This document shows, piece by piece, positions 6,666-15,969 of a DNA stretch of 64,000 nt (position 1 is the first letter of the stretch; each line of letters starts with the position of its first letter). The translations under genes were made by a program, and so were the position numbers. The DNA lies in assembly GCA_910576335.1 (NCBI GenBank), contig CAJTIU010000006.1, positions 1 to 64,000 of the forward strand. The letters run 5' to 3'. The notes beneath the pieces were generated by a model. The model had not been told where the DNA came from, made no database searches, and saw nothing but the letters and a program-made list of their open reading frames with translations. The stretch is from Lachnospiraceae bacterium (GTDB taxonomy: Bacteria > Bacillota > Clostridia > Lachnospirales > Lachnospiraceae).

Positions 6666-7205
6666 CTATCTTTCTATTATCTCATCACTATCTAAACCAT
6701 ATGCATTTTCAAACATTGCTTTGTCGAGTGCTTCTGCCTCTTCCTCCGCAAGTTCAACATAACTTTCACCTTTTACTATTTCCTTTACATATGTGTAACA
6801 TCCTTCTCTGCTATGCATTGCATTAATAACCCATCCGCTGTCATTTCCATTCAACATAGCCAGTGCAAAACTTAGCTTTCCTCCCATTTCATTAAAGGCA
6901 TCATACTTTACAATTCCAAACTTATGAAATGTATTTCCTGTCCTTCTGCTTAGTTCCTTAATATCCTGTCTGTTCTGCTTAGTAAATTTTAAAACTGCCT
7001 CGACATCAGCAAAACCATCCTTCATGGTACCTTCCAGACTTTTACCATCCTTTCCTCTCATAAATGTCTGGTAATTACTTTTCAAGCGATTATATTTTAC
7101 CGTAACATTTACGTATAGAATAAACAATAAGACCAGCATAACTAACATAAATGCAAATATATATGCCGGGTCTATTCCCAGTGCATTTAAAATTTTACTT
7201 TCCAT
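6666..7205 (-). CDS. DUF4446-type membrane-anchored protein, 179 aa
   Basis: There is an N-terminal membrane anchor (about residues 14-34, 'YIFAFMLVMLVLLFILYVNV') followed by a coiled region and a conserved domain with 'FHKFGIVKYDAFNEMGGKLSFALAMLN'. Proteins of this type are commonly encoded right after parB in Clostridia; function is unknown. It begins 6 bases after the parB stop and precedes serS by 14 bases, consistent with a parA-parB-DUF4446-serS-DUF3881 operon. Confidence 0.85.
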   Translation of the reverse strand: MESKILNALGIDPAYIFAFMLVMLVLLFILYVNVTVKYNRLKSNYQTFMRGKDGKSLEGTMKDGFADVEAVLKFTKQNRQDIKELSRRTGNTFHKFGIVKYDAFNEMGGKLSFALAMLNGNDSGWVINAMHSREGCYTYVKEIVKGESYVELAEEEAEALDKAMFENAYGLDSDEIIER

Positions 7206-7211
7206 TTATAT

Positions 7212-8117
7212 CTAATCGTCCTTTCCAATACTCATTATCATGTCGAACATTCGTTCTAGTTCCATATCAGAATAATATTCTATCTCTATTTTACCTTTTC
7301 CATTCCCTTTCGAAGATATACTTACTTTTGTTCCCATAACCTCCTTCATTTTATTAGCAAGATCATCATAAATAAACGAGTTATCAAGCTTTTTCTTTTC
7401 CTTTGGGGCTTTTGGATTTTTCAGTTCCTTTATAAGTTTCTCTGTTTCCCTCACACTTAGCTTTTCATCAAATATACGATTTGCAATTTCATATTGTTGT
7501 TCTTGATCATCCAGGGCAAGCAGGGGTCTGGCATGTCCCGTAGAAATCATATCGTCTATAATCATCTGCTGAACTCTTTCATCTAATTTCAGCAGACGCA
7601 TTGAATTAGTAACTGCAGTTCTACTCTTTGAGACTCTTTCAGCAACTTCATCCTGCTTCAGATTGAATTCTTCCAAAAGCCTTTTAAAAGCCATCGCTTC
7701 TTCTATAGGATTCAGATTTTCTCTCTGAATATTTTCAATCAAGCTGATTTCAACGATTTCCTGTGCTGTGTAATTCTTCACGATTACAGGTACTTCTTTT
7801 AGTCCTGCCATTTTAGCCGCGCGCCATCTTCTCTCCCCTGCAATAATTTCATAATAATCTTTGCGCTTCTGTACAACCAAAGGCTGAATAATTCCAAATT
7901 GCTTAATGGAATCAGATAATTCTAGCAGTGCATCCTCTTCAAACTTTTTACGTGGCTGTTCTCTATTAGGTTCTACATCATTAATCTTCATCATCTGTTC
8001 GCCAGTTTCTGATTTTCCATTAGAAACTGGCTCATCCGTTTTTGATACCTTTGTTTGCTTGTTTTCTGGAATCAAACTGTCCAGTCCTTTTCCTAACCCC
8101 TTTTTCTTTACTGCCAT
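7212..8117 (-). CDS. parB: Chromosome partitioning protein ParB/Spo0J, 301 aa
   Basis: ParB is a CTP-dependent DNA clamp that loads at parS and spreads, organising the origin region with ParA and SMC. The N-terminal 'KKKGLGKGLDSLIPEN' is the ParA-stimulating segment. The CTP-binding region shows 'EIIAGERRWRAAK' and 'SLIENIQRENLNPIEEA'. The parS-reading helix-turn-helix includes 'DEVAERVSKSRTAVTNSMRLLKL'. A C-terminal dimerisation domain follows. The start at 8117 is chosen because AAGGAGAA sits 6 bases upstream; an upstream ATG at 8138 lacks a ribosome site. Three perfect parS sites lie within 3 kb. Confidence 0.96.
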   Translation of the reverse strand: MAVKKKGLGKGLDSLIPENKQTKVSKTDEPVSNGKSETGEQMMKINDVEPNREQPRKKFEEDALLELSDSIKQFGIIQPLVVQKRKDYYEIIAGERRWRAAKMAGLKEVPVIVKNYTAQEIVEISLIENIQRENLNPIEEAMAFKRLLEEFNLKQDEVAERVSKSRTAVTNSMRLLKLDERVQQMIIDDMISTGHARPLLALDDQEQQYEIANRIFDEKLSVRETEKLIKELKNPKAPKEKKKLDNSFIYDDLANKMKEVMGTKVSISSKGNGKGKIEIEYYSDMELERMFDMIMSIGKDD

Positions 8118-8212
8118 CTTATTCTCCTTATTAATCACTGTAACTGTTCAGTCCTTCACAGTTATATACAAAGTCCTGTCAAATACGATCTATTAGCACC
8201 TCAAAATAATAT

Positions 8213-8977
8213 TTATTCTTTTTCTATAACCTCTTCTGCAAGTTTTCGATAACTTTCTGCACCAGCAGATTTCGAATCATATAGATTAATTGGCATTCCG
8301 TAACTTGGTGCTTCTGCCAGTCTGATATTTCTCGGTATAATTGTTTTGTAAATATTCTGTTCAAGATTATCCTTTACATTTTCTACTACCTGGAGAGAAA
8401 GATTCGTCCTTGCATCATACATCGTAAATACAACACCTTCAATCTCAAGTTCAGAATTGAGTCTGTCTTTTACAAGCTGTACTGTATGCATCAACTGGCT
8501 TAATCCTTCCAGCGCATAATATTCACACTGGATAGGCACAAGGACAGAATCCGCAGTAGTCATTGCATTAATAGTTAACATGCTCAGAGAAGGAGGACAG
8601 TCTATAATTATAAAATCATATTTATCTTTAACTTGATGAATAGATTTTCTCAAAATATATTCTTTATCCTCTTGATCAATCAATTCGATTTCCGCAGCCG
8701 ATAAATCAATACTCGTAGGAATAAGTTCAAGATTATCTATCTCGTTACATTTTACTATAACATTTTCTATACTGGTTTCGCCTATAATTAAATCATAAAT
8801 TGTATTATCAATACTCTCCTTTTCCACACCCAAACCACTAGTCAAGTTGCCCTGTGGATCCATATCCACAGCAAGAACTTTCTTTTCCTTCTCCGCAAGG
8901 CACGCAGAAAGATTAATGGCTGTCGTTGTTTTACCAACACCACCTTTTTGATTTGCTATAGCTATAATTCTTCCCAT
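8213..8977 (-). CDS. parA: Chromosome partitioning ATPase ParA/Soj, 254 aa
   Basis: ParA is a deviant Walker A ATPase that binds DNA non-specifically and works with ParB in origin segregation and in control of DnaA. The P-loop 'KGGVGKTTTAIN' begins at about residue 11. Walker A' is 'VDMDPQGNLTSGLG' and Walker B is 'FIIIDCPPSLSMLT'. Length is that of chromosomal Soj proteins. It leads the operon parA-parB-DUF4446-serS. A parS site lies ~130 bases upstream of its start, close to any promoter, which allows feedback by ParB. Confidence 0.96.
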   Translation of the reverse strand: MGRIIAIANQKGGVGKTTTAINLSACLAEKEKKVLAVDMDPQGNLTSGLGVEKESIDNTIYDLIIGETSIENVIVKCNEIDNLELIPTSIDLSAAEIELIDQEDKEYILRKSIHQVKDKYDFIIIDCPPSLSMLTINAMTTADSVLVPIQCEYYALEGLSQLMHTVQLVKDRLNSELEIEGVVFTMYDARTNLSLQVVENVKDNLEQNIYKTIIPRNIRLAEAPSYGMPINLYDSKSAGAESYRKLAEEVIEKE

Positions 8978-9108
8978 TATTAATCACCCGTAACCATTCA
9001 CAAACAGCAGTCTATGATTTTTATTATAAACAAATCAAAATCCCAACTGTCATTATTTATCTACAGTTACGCTCACCTTTCTATGTAATAAAAACAGTAT
9101 AACACAAA

Positions 9109-9124
9109 TGTTTCACGTGAAACA
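9109..9124. promoter_or_regulatory. parS site 1
   Basis: TGTTTCACGTGAAACA is an exact match to the ParB/Spo0J binding consensus. It lies ~130 bases upstream of parA. Confidence 0.95.
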
Positions 9125-9174
9125 TACCTTTTTTAACATTTTTTCATTTTTTAATTTTAAAAGTATGATGAAAG

Positions 9175-9250
9175 CATCAAAAGGTATATTACTCCTCATG
9201 ATACATCGGATTTTTCTGCACTTCACGCTCCCGGAATTTTAAAACATCAT
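9175..9250 (+). repeat. Degenerate repeat copy R1 (partial)
   Basis: Matches the start of R3: CATCAAAAGGTATATTACTC then CATGATACATCGGATTTT, and a TAAAACAT end. Only the first ~75 bases are recognisable. Confidence 0.55.
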
Positions 9251-9262
9251 AGTATATTATAA

Positions 9263-9400
9263 ACATTAAAAAGTATTCTGGCATTTCTGATACACGAATC
9301 ATTCCGTGCTAACGCACACTCACCATTCTAAAGCACCTCGAATCCACTCTATTTCTGTAAAAAAAGCTATATCTCGTTGCTTTGTGTGCCAGGAAATCAT
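9263..9400 (+). repeat. Degenerate repeat copy R2
   Basis: Shares with R4 and R5 the string TTTCTGATACACGAATCATT, then GTGCTAAC, CACTC, TAAAGCACCTCGAAT and a poly-A/ATATCTC segment. It lacks the terminal hairpin. Confidence 0.6.
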
Positions 9401-9462
9401 AATTTTTCATGTGAACATAAAGTACATAATGCTTTTATACCTTTATCGTATTACGTTAAAAA

Positions 9463-9638
9463 CGTCAAAAGGTATTTTAATGCTCATGATGCACCAGATT
9501 TTCCAGTGTTTCGCACCCTACAATCCTAAAACATTAGGGGTTACTCATTTTTCTACGAAACATCTGTTTTCGGTGTTTTTTTAAGGTCATGTTTTTCATG
9601 CAAGCATGCAACGCATGACCTTTTGACACTTGTATCAT
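9463..9638 (+). repeat. Repeat copy R3 (full length with terminal hairpin)
   Basis: It starts CGTCAAAAGGTATTTTAATG, contains CCTAAAACATTAGG, ACGAAACATCTGTTTTCGGT and ends with a hairpin whose arms are AAGGTCATG and CATGACCTT, followed by TTGACACTTGTATCA. It is the clearest unit and the best query for a family search. Confidence 0.65.
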
Positions 9639-10164
9639 ATTATCATTCAAAATTAAAATCCAATTATATTCTAGTGGTATTGTGTTTTTTTACCTTTTCT
9701 TATTCTTGCATTACATTTTATATATCTTTTCTCTCAGTAGTGGAGAGAGTGACCCCATATTTATATTTTTAAACTTACATCTATTTTTTTAGATTATATA
9801 AAAAGTGCCACGTCAATTTCAACAATTTCATATCCTCATGTTACTTGAAAGGTTCATGTTCTATATTAGCATTCACGATAAATTCACCTTCAGAACACTT
9901 TTTCTCTTATTTGATAGCGGAAGTTGCTAATATTATCATCAATATATATTCACGGCCGATGAAATTTGCCGTAAGTATCGCACCATCCGTACTCATAAAG
10001 TGCATACTTCCTTATGCAGCTGTGTGCATCATGTCATGCCGCTCAGCAGATTTATGTGGTGCACAGCATAATTACAAATAGCCTCATAAAGTATTTTGTT
10101 CTCTTTAGCCTTAATCGTCAGTAAAACCATTCCTTTTAATAATCCCATCAAAGCATGTATAAGA

Positions 10165-10192
10165 GATAAATGTTTCACGTGAAACATTTATC
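10165..10192. promoter_or_regulatory. parS site 2 inside a 28-bp perfect palindrome
   Basis: The exact parS core at 10171-10186 is extended on both sides by GATAAA/TTTATC into a perfect 28-bp palindrome. The extension is not required by known ParB binding and is absent at the other two sites. Confidence 0.95.
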
Positions 10193-10295
10193 ACCACGAA
10201 TATTCAGCCCTGTTATTATTTTTCTATTATTCCTATCAATCCTCTTCCTTTTTTATCTAAAATTGTTTGGTGAACCGTTATCTTATGATGCGAAT

Positions 10296-10486
10296 ACCAA
10301 AAGATATTTTGACGTTTCTGATACACGGATTATTCCATGCTAACACACTCCCACAGTCCTAAAACACCAGGAAGCTGCTCATTTTTTCGCAAAAAAATAG
10401 CTGCTTTTCGGTGTTTTACACGTCCAAAATTCATGTTTTTTTCATGCAATCATGAAACGCATGACTTTTTGACCTTTCAAAAGTAT
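10296..10486 (+). repeat. Repeat copy R4 (full length)
   Basis: It starts ACCAAAAGATATTTTGACG, has TTTCTGATACACGGATTATT, CCTAAAACACCAGGAA, TTTTCGGTGTTTT and ends with a CATG-rich hairpin (TTTCATG/CATGAAA) and CATGACTTTTTGACC. Confidence 0.65.
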
Positions 10487-10785
10487 CTCTCTATGTTTCC
10501 CTACAATATTTTAGAATAATCACAAAATGTTACGTAATAACTCCTGCTATATACTAAGCTTAATTTATTCATTGAACATCTCCATTATGTTTGATGTGTT
10601 TCACCAAATCCATACACATTATAAAACATAGCTTTCTGTTTTGGTTCTTTATTCACCCTCTTAAGTATGATTTAATCATTCCAACTCTATTAGAAATACT
10701 GTTTTATCAACCCAATTATATACTATTGCTCTATCCGATCAGAAATTGAATTTTTAAACTATCTATTTTTCACCATTGCATTGTT

Positions 10786-10827
10786 AAAAGTTCGATAGCG
10801 ATGTTTCCACATCGCTATCGAACTTTT
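10786..10827. terminator. Perfect 19-bp hairpin
   Basis: AAAAGTTCGATAGCGATGT at 10786-10804 and its exact complement at 10809-10827 enclose a four-base loop. Both strands end in TTTT, so it could act as an intrinsic terminator in either direction. It adjoins a second inverted-repeat structure at 10830-10925. Confidence 0.65.
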
Positions 10828-10829
10828 AT

Positions 10830-10925
10830 CTAGTATAACCAAATTAAAACACCTTTCTGTTTCACTGAGGATGTTCTTTCGAGAGTACATGTATAACCTG
10901 GCTTGCCCGGGTTCGGTTATACTAG
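10830..10925. other. Nested inverted repeats, possible structured RNA
   Basis: CTAGTATAACC at 10830-10840 is complementary to GGTTATACTAG at 10915-10925. A second GTATAACC at 10891-10898 can pair with the same right arm, so two mutually exclusive folds exist. An inner stem AACCTGG/CCGGGTT also forms. Followed on the minus strand by the 19-bp terminator-like hairpin, it could be a small RNA with switchable structure. No known family is recognised. Confidence 0.45.
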
Positions 10926-11058
10926 TTCAGTCTTGCACAAAGCAAAAAACTCATTCAATATCTAGACAGATAGATTATTAAAGTAAGTTTGAAAATTGCT
11001 TTTTTAATACCATCTCAGTTTACATCAAATGTTAAAAATTCACTTTTAATTCCACAAA

Positions 11059-11074
11059 TGTTTCACGTGAAACA
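11059..11074. promoter_or_regulatory. parS site 3
   Basis: An exact TGTTTCACGTGAAACA core, about 120 bases before repeat copy R5. Confidence 0.95.
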
Positions 11075-11175
11075 TTTTATTGTATTTTTACTACATATCT
11101 TTCCATTTTTTATATTTTCAAAAGTCCAAACGTCATATTTATACATAGAATTTTATTTTATACAAAAAAATTAAA

Positions 11176-11355
11176 CTCCAAAAGTTATTTAACGTTTCCT
11201 ATATACGGATTATTATGCGGCAACACACTCCCTCCATCCCAAAACGTCTCGAATTCACACACTTTTTTTACGTAAAACAGATGTTTTTCAGTGTTTTGCG
11301 AGGACCATTCTTTTTTTGCAAATATGAAAAAGAATGATCTTTAACACTTGTATCA
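11176..11355 (+). repeat. Repeat copy R5 (full length)
   Basis: It starts TCCAAAAGTTATTTAACGTT, has ATATACGGATTATTATGC, CCCAAAACGTCTCGAATTC, ACAGATGTTTTTCAGTGTTT, then a hairpin of the same position but different sequence (CATTCTTTTT/AAAAAGAATG), and ends AACACTTGTATCA. The change of hairpin arms on both sides suggests the stem is maintained by pairing. Confidence 0.65.
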
Positions 11356-11383
11356 AAAAAGGACTTCTGTGGAAGTCCTTTTT
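11356..11383. terminator. Bidirectional intrinsic terminator
   Basis: AAAAAGGACTTC and GAAGTCCTTTTT form a perfect 12-bp stem with a TGTG loop and A/T tracts on both sides. It follows repeat R5. Confidence 0.8.
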
Positions 11384-11595
11384 AATATTTTTCTTTTATT
11401 ACAGCAGTTTACAATTTCAAATAACAACTGCACTCACTAATAAAAACGTCTGCTAACACAGTCCTATTTTGATTTTGCTGTAAACTATGAATTATCTTAT
11501 TCATGCGGATTCATCTAACTGATGATAAATTTTCTGCGAACTCTGTTTCTAAAAACATTTCACCTGTACAGTTGAAAAACCATTTTCAGTGCACA

Positions 11596-11774
11596 GGAAG
11601 TTTTTAGATGTCCCTCCTACAAACAGACATTAAAGGGCGAACTTAACGAAGGTGAGATCCACGACTTACGGAGCCTTAGACTCGAAGTTATTCCTGAGAG
11701 TCTTAGTCGTAGTTAGTCATCAGTTCACCGGGGTGTTGCCCAGTCTGTGTTAGAAAGGGCATCTGAAAACTTCC
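11596..11774. ncRNA. Candidate structured non-coding RNA, ~180 nt
   Basis: The ends pair over about 30 positions: GGAAGTTTT with AAAACTTCC, AGATG with CATCT, ACAGAC with GTCTGT. Inside, GGGC pairs with GCCC, GGTGA with TCACC, ACGACT with AGTCGT and AGACTC with GAGTCT, giving a nested rod closed by a small apical loop. No open frame crosses it and it is much less A+T-rich than its left flank. Each strand allows some G-U pairs that the other does not, so the strand is undecided. It abuts the 3' end of rsmG. I considered 6S RNA and raiA-motif RNA, but recall neither consensus well enough to assign it. Confidence 0.6.
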
Positions 11775-11796
11775 GTCCCCTCCCCGGAACGATATT

Positions 11797-12528
11797 TCAA
11801 TTGCTTCTTTCTTCCCCATATAATGGTTCCTTCGATGGAATTCCCGACTTTCTAGGATATTTTTTTGGCGTTCCTTTTATTTTTTTTATTTTCACAAAAG
11901 CCCTGTTGATATCTGTCCCTGGTAGTTGGAACTTAACAACTTCATCTATCTTACCACCAAATAACGAAATTGCCTTTTTTGATTTTAAAACTTCCTCATC
12001 AATATCACCAGACTTGTATGACACAAAAACACCTCCAACTCTCACAAAGGGCATACAATACTCCGACAAGGTAGCCAGATTTGCTACGGCACGGGAAACA
12101 CATAGATCATATTTTTCTCTGTAATTTTCATTTTTTCCTATATCCTCCGCCCTTCCATGAATCGCATCTATATTTTTGAGTTCTAATTGCCTGATAACCT
12201 CATTTAAAAACTTCACTCTTTTATTCAAAGAATCCAAGAGAGTAATCTTTAATTCAGGATAAATGATTTTCAAAGGCATCCCTGGAAATCCTGCTCCAGT
12301 GCCAACATCCATAACAGCTTTTATATCATCTAACTTTAATATTCTTTCTATCGACAGACTATCTAAAAAATGTTTTTCCACAACATCTTTATAATCTGTA
12401 ATTGCAGTCAGATTCATCACATTATTCCATTCTACAATAAGATCATAAAATTGATTAAACTGATCTATCTTTTTTCTATCCACCTCAACAGATAACATTT
12501 CCAACTTATCTTGCAAAAATCTTTTCAT
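11797..12528 (-). CDS. rsmG: 16S rRNA m7G527 methyltransferase RsmG (GidB), 243 aa
   Basis: RsmG methylates N7 of G527 in 16S rRNA using S-adenosylmethionine. The SAM-binding motif is 'VMDVGTGAGFPGMPLKI', followed by 'ITLLDSLNKRVKFLNEV' and 'YDLCVSRAVANLATLSEY'. Length is normal. It is the last protein gene of the rpmH-to-rsmG block on the minus strand, about 100 bases after mnmG. Downstream lies the structured-RNA candidate. Confidence 0.96.
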   Translation of the reverse strand: MKRFLQDKLEMLSVEVDRKKIDQFNQFYDLIVEWNNVMNLTAITDYKDVVEKHFLDSLSIERILKLDDIKAVMDVGTGAGFPGMPLKIIYPELKITLLDSLNKRVKFLNEVIRQLELKNIDAIHGRAEDIGKNENYREKYDLCVSRAVANLATLSEYCMPFVRVGGVFVSYKSGDIDEEVLKSKKAISLFGGKIDEVVKFQLPGTDINRAFVKIKKIKGTPKKYPRKSGIPSKEPLYGEERSN

Positions 12529-12626
12529 TTTTACTCCTCATAATTCTAATAATACTAATAAAGGTCAGATGCCCCAAAACATGCTACGAGATATCTAGCA
12601 CAACCTTGCGTAATTGTCCATACTAA

Positions 12627-14528
12627 TCAGCCTCCTAAATAGACCATCAGCACAGATAAATCCGCCGGCGACACTCCCGATATTCTGGAAGCCTGACCAA
12701 TAGATACCGGTCGATATTCTTTCAGCTTCTGCACCGCTTCGATCCTAAGACTCTTCACATCATCATAATTAATATTTTCTGGAATCTTCTTTTCTTCAAG
12801 TTTTTTAAACTGCTCTACCTGCTTTTTCTGTCTGTTTATATATCCTTCATATTTAATAGATATATTCACCTGCTCTGACACCTCATCCGATAGTTCCTCT
12901 ATAAATTCCGGTCTGTCCCTATCAATCGTTTTCAAAATCTCGTAAGACAATTCTGGCCTGCGTATCAATTCCGCAAGGGATGTTCCTGATACTAACGGAG
13001 CACTTCCGTATTGTTCCAGAAGTCTCTGCATCTGTACAGAATTACCCACATGAGTATGTTTTACACGTTCTATTTCTTTTTCTATAAGTTTTTCCTTTAA
13101 TAAAAGTCTCTCATACCTCTCCCTGGAAATTAATCCTACTTCATATCCTTTCTTTGTAAGCCTTTGGTCCGCATTATCTTGACGAAGTAGTAAACGATAC
13201 TCTGCACGTGATGTCATCATACGATAAGGTTCATGACTCTCCTTTGTTACAAGATCATCAATTAAGACGCCAATATATGCCTCCGAACGATCAAGCACGA
13301 TACTTTCTCTATTTTGAAGCTTCCGTGCTGCATTAATTCCTGCAATCAGACCCTGTGCCGCCGCCTCTTCATATCCTGAACTTCCATTAAACTGTCCTCC
13401 GCTGAATAATCCTTCTATATTCCGAAATTCTAATGAAGGCTTTAATTGCCTCGCATCAATACAATCATATTCTATAGCATAAGCATTTCTCACAATTTTT
13501 ACATTTTCAAGTCCTGGAACAGTTCTATACATGGCATATTGAACATCTTCTGGCAGAGAACTGGACATACCTCCTATATACATCTCATTTGTCTCAATCC
13601 CTTCTGGTTCAATAAATACCTGGTGTCTGTTCTTATCCGCAAATTTTACAACCTTATCTTCTATAGAAGGACAATATCTAGGACCTGTTCCCTCTATCAT
13701 GCCTGAAAATAAAGGCGAACGATCAAGATTTTTTCTTATAATTTCATGGGTCCTTTCATTTGTATATGTCAGCCAACAAGATACCTGATCAATTTGGACC
13801 TCCCCTGGATCTGTTGTAAAGGAAAAGGGCATAATCCTATCATCACCGTGCTGCTCCTCCATTTTGGAAAAATCAACAGATCTTTTGTCTATCCTTGCAG
13901 GTGTTCCTGTCTTAAAACGATACATTCTAATTCCAAGTTCTTTTAAAGATTCCGTCAGATAATTAGCCGCCTGAAGACCATTCGGCCCAGTATTATTACT
14001 CACCTCACCATATACACATCGTGCATTCAAATATGTTCCTGTACAAAGAACAATTGCTTTAACGCGAAAAATACCCCCAGATAGTATTTGCAGGCCAGTA
14101 ACATGAGTATTTTCTATTAAAATTTTAACAACCTCTGTTTGCTTAATTTCCAAATTTTCCTGATTTTCCAACACCTGGCGCATCGTCCTGCTATAGCAGG
14201 CCTTATCAGCCTGTGCGCGAAGAGAATGTACCGCAGGTCCCTTTGATTTATTTAACATTTTCGACTGGATAAAGGTACGGTCAATCACCTTCCCCATCTC
14301 ACCGCCAAGAGCATCCACCTCTCTTACAAGATGTCCTTTTGAACTTCCTCCTATATTCGGATTACAGGGCATCAAAGCTATGCTATCAACGCTTACGGTA
14401 AATATTACCGTACGAAATCCAAGTCTTGCAGCCGCAAGTGCTGCCTCACATCCCGCATGCCCGGCCCCAATTACAGCTATATCATATTGATCCTTATTTT
14501 CCCATACAGAATTTACTGAATATTTCAT
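12627..14528 (-). CDS. mnmG: tRNA uridine-5-carboxymethylaminomethyl enzyme MnmG (GidA), 633 aa
   Basis: MnmG is the FAD-dependent partner of MnmE that installs carboxymethylaminomethyl at U34 of certain tRNAs. The dinucleotide-binding motif '[20 protein letters not shown]' is near the N-terminus. The family signature '[18 protein letters not shown]' and '[21 protein letters not shown]' are present, and the C-terminal helical domain ends '[17 protein letters not shown]'. The start overlaps the mnmE end by 35 bases, so the two subunits are translationally coupled. Confidence 0.97.
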   Translation of the reverse strand: MKYSVNSVWENKDQYDIAVIGAGHAGCEAALAAARLGFRTVIFTVSVDSIALMPCNPNIGGSSKGHLVREVDALGGEMGKVIDRTFIQSKMLNKSKGPAVHSLRAQADKACYSRTMRQVLENQENLEIKQTEVVKILIENTHVTGLQILSGGIFRVKAIVLCTGTYLNARCVYGEVSNNTGPNGLQAANYLTESLKELGIRMYRFKTGTPARIDKRSVDFSKMEEQHGDDRIMPFSFTTDPGEVQIDQVSCWLTYTNERTHEIIRKNLDRSPLFSGMIEGTGPRYCPSIEDKVVKFADKNRHQVFIEPEGIETNEMYIGGMSSSLPEDVQYAMYRTVPGLENVKIVRNAYAIEYDCIDARQLKPSLEFRNIEGLFSGGQFNGSSGYEEAAAQGLIAGINAARKLQNRESIVLDRSEAYIGVLIDDLVTKESHEPYRMMTSRAEYRLLLRQDNADQRLTKKGYEVGLISRERYERLLLKEKLIEKEIERVKHTHVGNSVQMQRLLEQYGSAPLVSGTSLAELIRRPELSYEILKTIDRDRPEFIEELSDEVSEQVNISIKYEGYINRQKKQVEQFKKLEEKKIPENINYDDVKSLRIEAVQKLKEYRPVSIGQASRISGVSPADLSVLMVYLGG

Positions 14529-15906
14529 TTACAAGATCCTCTCCTATTGTTTCTCCTGTAATACTTCCAAGTGTTTCATATGCATCCATCAGATCAATGG
14601 AATAAAAATCCTCTGGCATTCCTGATTCAATACTGACAATCACCTTTTTTAAAGATTCAGCAGCATTTGCAAGGGCAGTCTTATGTCTTACATTTGTAAT
14701 ATATATTTCATTATTAAATGCAAGTTTTCCTTCATAAAACATATTCTTAAGAAGTGCCTCTAATTCAAGTATTCCCTGCCTTTTTCTCGTTGAAATTTCA
14801 ATTACTGGGATATCATCAACCTCGCTTTTTGCAGGATTTATTGCATAATATCTACTTCGTACCTCTTCCATTGTAACTATCATATCTAAATCTGATTTAT
14901 TTAGCAATATAATAAATCGTTTTTCATAAATCATCTCCATAATTTCTTCATCATTCTTATCCAGAGGTACAGAGGAATCTATGACATAAATTACAAGATC
15001 AGCAGACTTCATATTTTCCTTTGCCCTGTTAACACCAATTTTCTCAATTATATCCTCTGTATCCCTAATTCCAGCAGTATCTACTATATTAAGAGACACA
15101 CCCTGCAGGCTTACATGCTCCTCTAGAATATCTCTCGTTGTACCTGCAATGTCTGTCACAATTGCACGCTCCTCACCAAGAAGAACATTTAAAAGAGAAG
15201 ACTTTCCTGCATTCGGCTTTCCAACTATAACAGTACGGATCCCTTCCTTTATAATTCTTCCGTCATCGCAGGTTGACAGTAATCCCTCAATTTCATTTAA
15301 CAAGTTATCCACAATGCCTCTAAGTTTATCCCCATATCCATCTACACTTATATGCTCTGGGTCATCAATTGCGGTCTCAATAAATGCAGTATGGTAAATG
15401 ATTTCCTTTCTTATATCATTAATTTTCTCTTTTATATTTCCCTTTAACTGGCTGATGGAACTCTTTAATGCATATTCTGTCTGAGAAGTAATCAGATCCC
15501 CTACTGCCTCTGCCTGGGAAAGATCAAGACGTCCATTTAAAAATGCTCTTTTTGTAAATTCTCCAGGCTCTGCGGGTCTTGCTCCATATTTTATAAGAGT
15601 TTCAAGAATACGCTTTACTACATACACCCCACCGTGACAGTTAATCTCCACTGTATCCTCACCCGTATAGGTATTAGGAGAAAGCATGAGCATTACCAGA
15701 ACCTCATCAATCACATCCTCTCCATCCACAATATATCCATAATGAATCGTATGGGATTTTTCAGAAGAAAGCCTCTTTCCTTTCCTTCCCTTATAAACCT
15801 TATCGCCAATCTTTACCGCACCCCTGCCGCTCATCCTTACAATTCCAATACCAGAAGGACTTACGGCTGTGGAAATAGCAGCAATTACATCAAGATGATT
15901 TTTCAT
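14494..15906 (-). CDS. mnmE: tRNA modification GTPase MnmE (TrmE), 470 aa
   Basis: MnmE forms a heterotetramer with MnmG for wobble uridine modification. The tetrahydrofolate-binding N-domain starts '[19 protein letters not shown]'. The G domain has G1 '[12 protein letters not shown]', G3 'DTAG' and G4 'NKSD'. The protein ends in the conserved catalytic tail 'FCMGK'. The start at 15906 is chosen because AAGGAG lies 8 bases upstream; a further upstream ATG lacks a site. A GGGGACGGGG palindrome (15925-15962) separates it from khpB. Confidence 0.97.
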   Translation of the reverse strand: MKNHLDVIAAISTAVSPSGIGIVRMSGRGAVKIGDKVYKGRKGKRLSSEKSHTIHYGYIVDGEDVIDEVLVMLMLSPNTYTGEDTVEINCHGGVYVVKRILETLIKYGARPAEPGEFTKRAFLNGRLDLSQAEAVGDLITSQTEYALKSSISQLKGNIKEKINDIRKEIIYHTAFIETAIDDPEHISVDGYGDKLRGIVDNLLNEIEGLLSTCDDGRIIKEGIRTVIVGKPNAGKSSLLNVLLGEERAIVTDIAGTTRDILEEHVSLQGVSLNIVDTAGIRDTEDIIEKIGVNRAKENMKSADLVIYVIDSSVPLDKNDEEIMEMIYEKRFIILLNKSDLDMIVTMEEVRSRYYAINPAKSEVDDIPVIEISTRKRQGILELEALLKNMFYEGKLAFNNEIYITNVRHKTALANAAESLKKVIVSIESGMPEDFYSIDLMDAYETLGSITGETIGEDLVNEIFSKFCMGK

Positions 15907-15924
15907 TTTTCTCTCCTTAATCAA

Positions 15925-15962
15925 TTGGGGACGGGGTATTTTTAAAAATACCCCGTCCCCAA
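15925..15962. repeat. GGGGACGGGG palindrome, copy P1
   Basis: A 38-bp perfect palindrome with arms TTGGGGACGGGG and CCCCGTCCCCAA around an A+T core (TATTTTTAAAAATA). It lies between khpB and mnmE in an operon, so it may attenuate or protect the transcript rather than end it. Confidence 0.9.
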
Positions 15963-15969
15963 CTCATCA

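Larger units (their letters stand above)
8978..11595. other. Long non-coding parS/repeat region between parA and rsmG
   Basis: About 2.6 kb of A+T-rich DNA carry no convincing protein gene on either strand. They hold three perfect parS sites, five degenerate copies of one repeat, a perfect 19-bp hairpin with nested inverted repeats at 10786-10925 and a terminator at 11356-11383. Open frames of 60-92 codons here overlap the repeats and have no ribosome sites. The region is best read as a centromere-like zone with decayed repeats. Confidence 0.7.

Noticed and set aside
9845-10081. 78-codon plus-strand frame in the parA-rsmG gap
   Set aside because: No ribosome site, unusual composition, and short frames of similar length occur throughout this repeat-rich region.
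11596-11774. M-box or T-box riboswitch
   Set aside because: A short resemblance to CGTTAGGTGAGGCTCC is not backed by the remaining conserved blocks, there is no TGGNACCGCG T-box element, and no downstream gene in the right direction.
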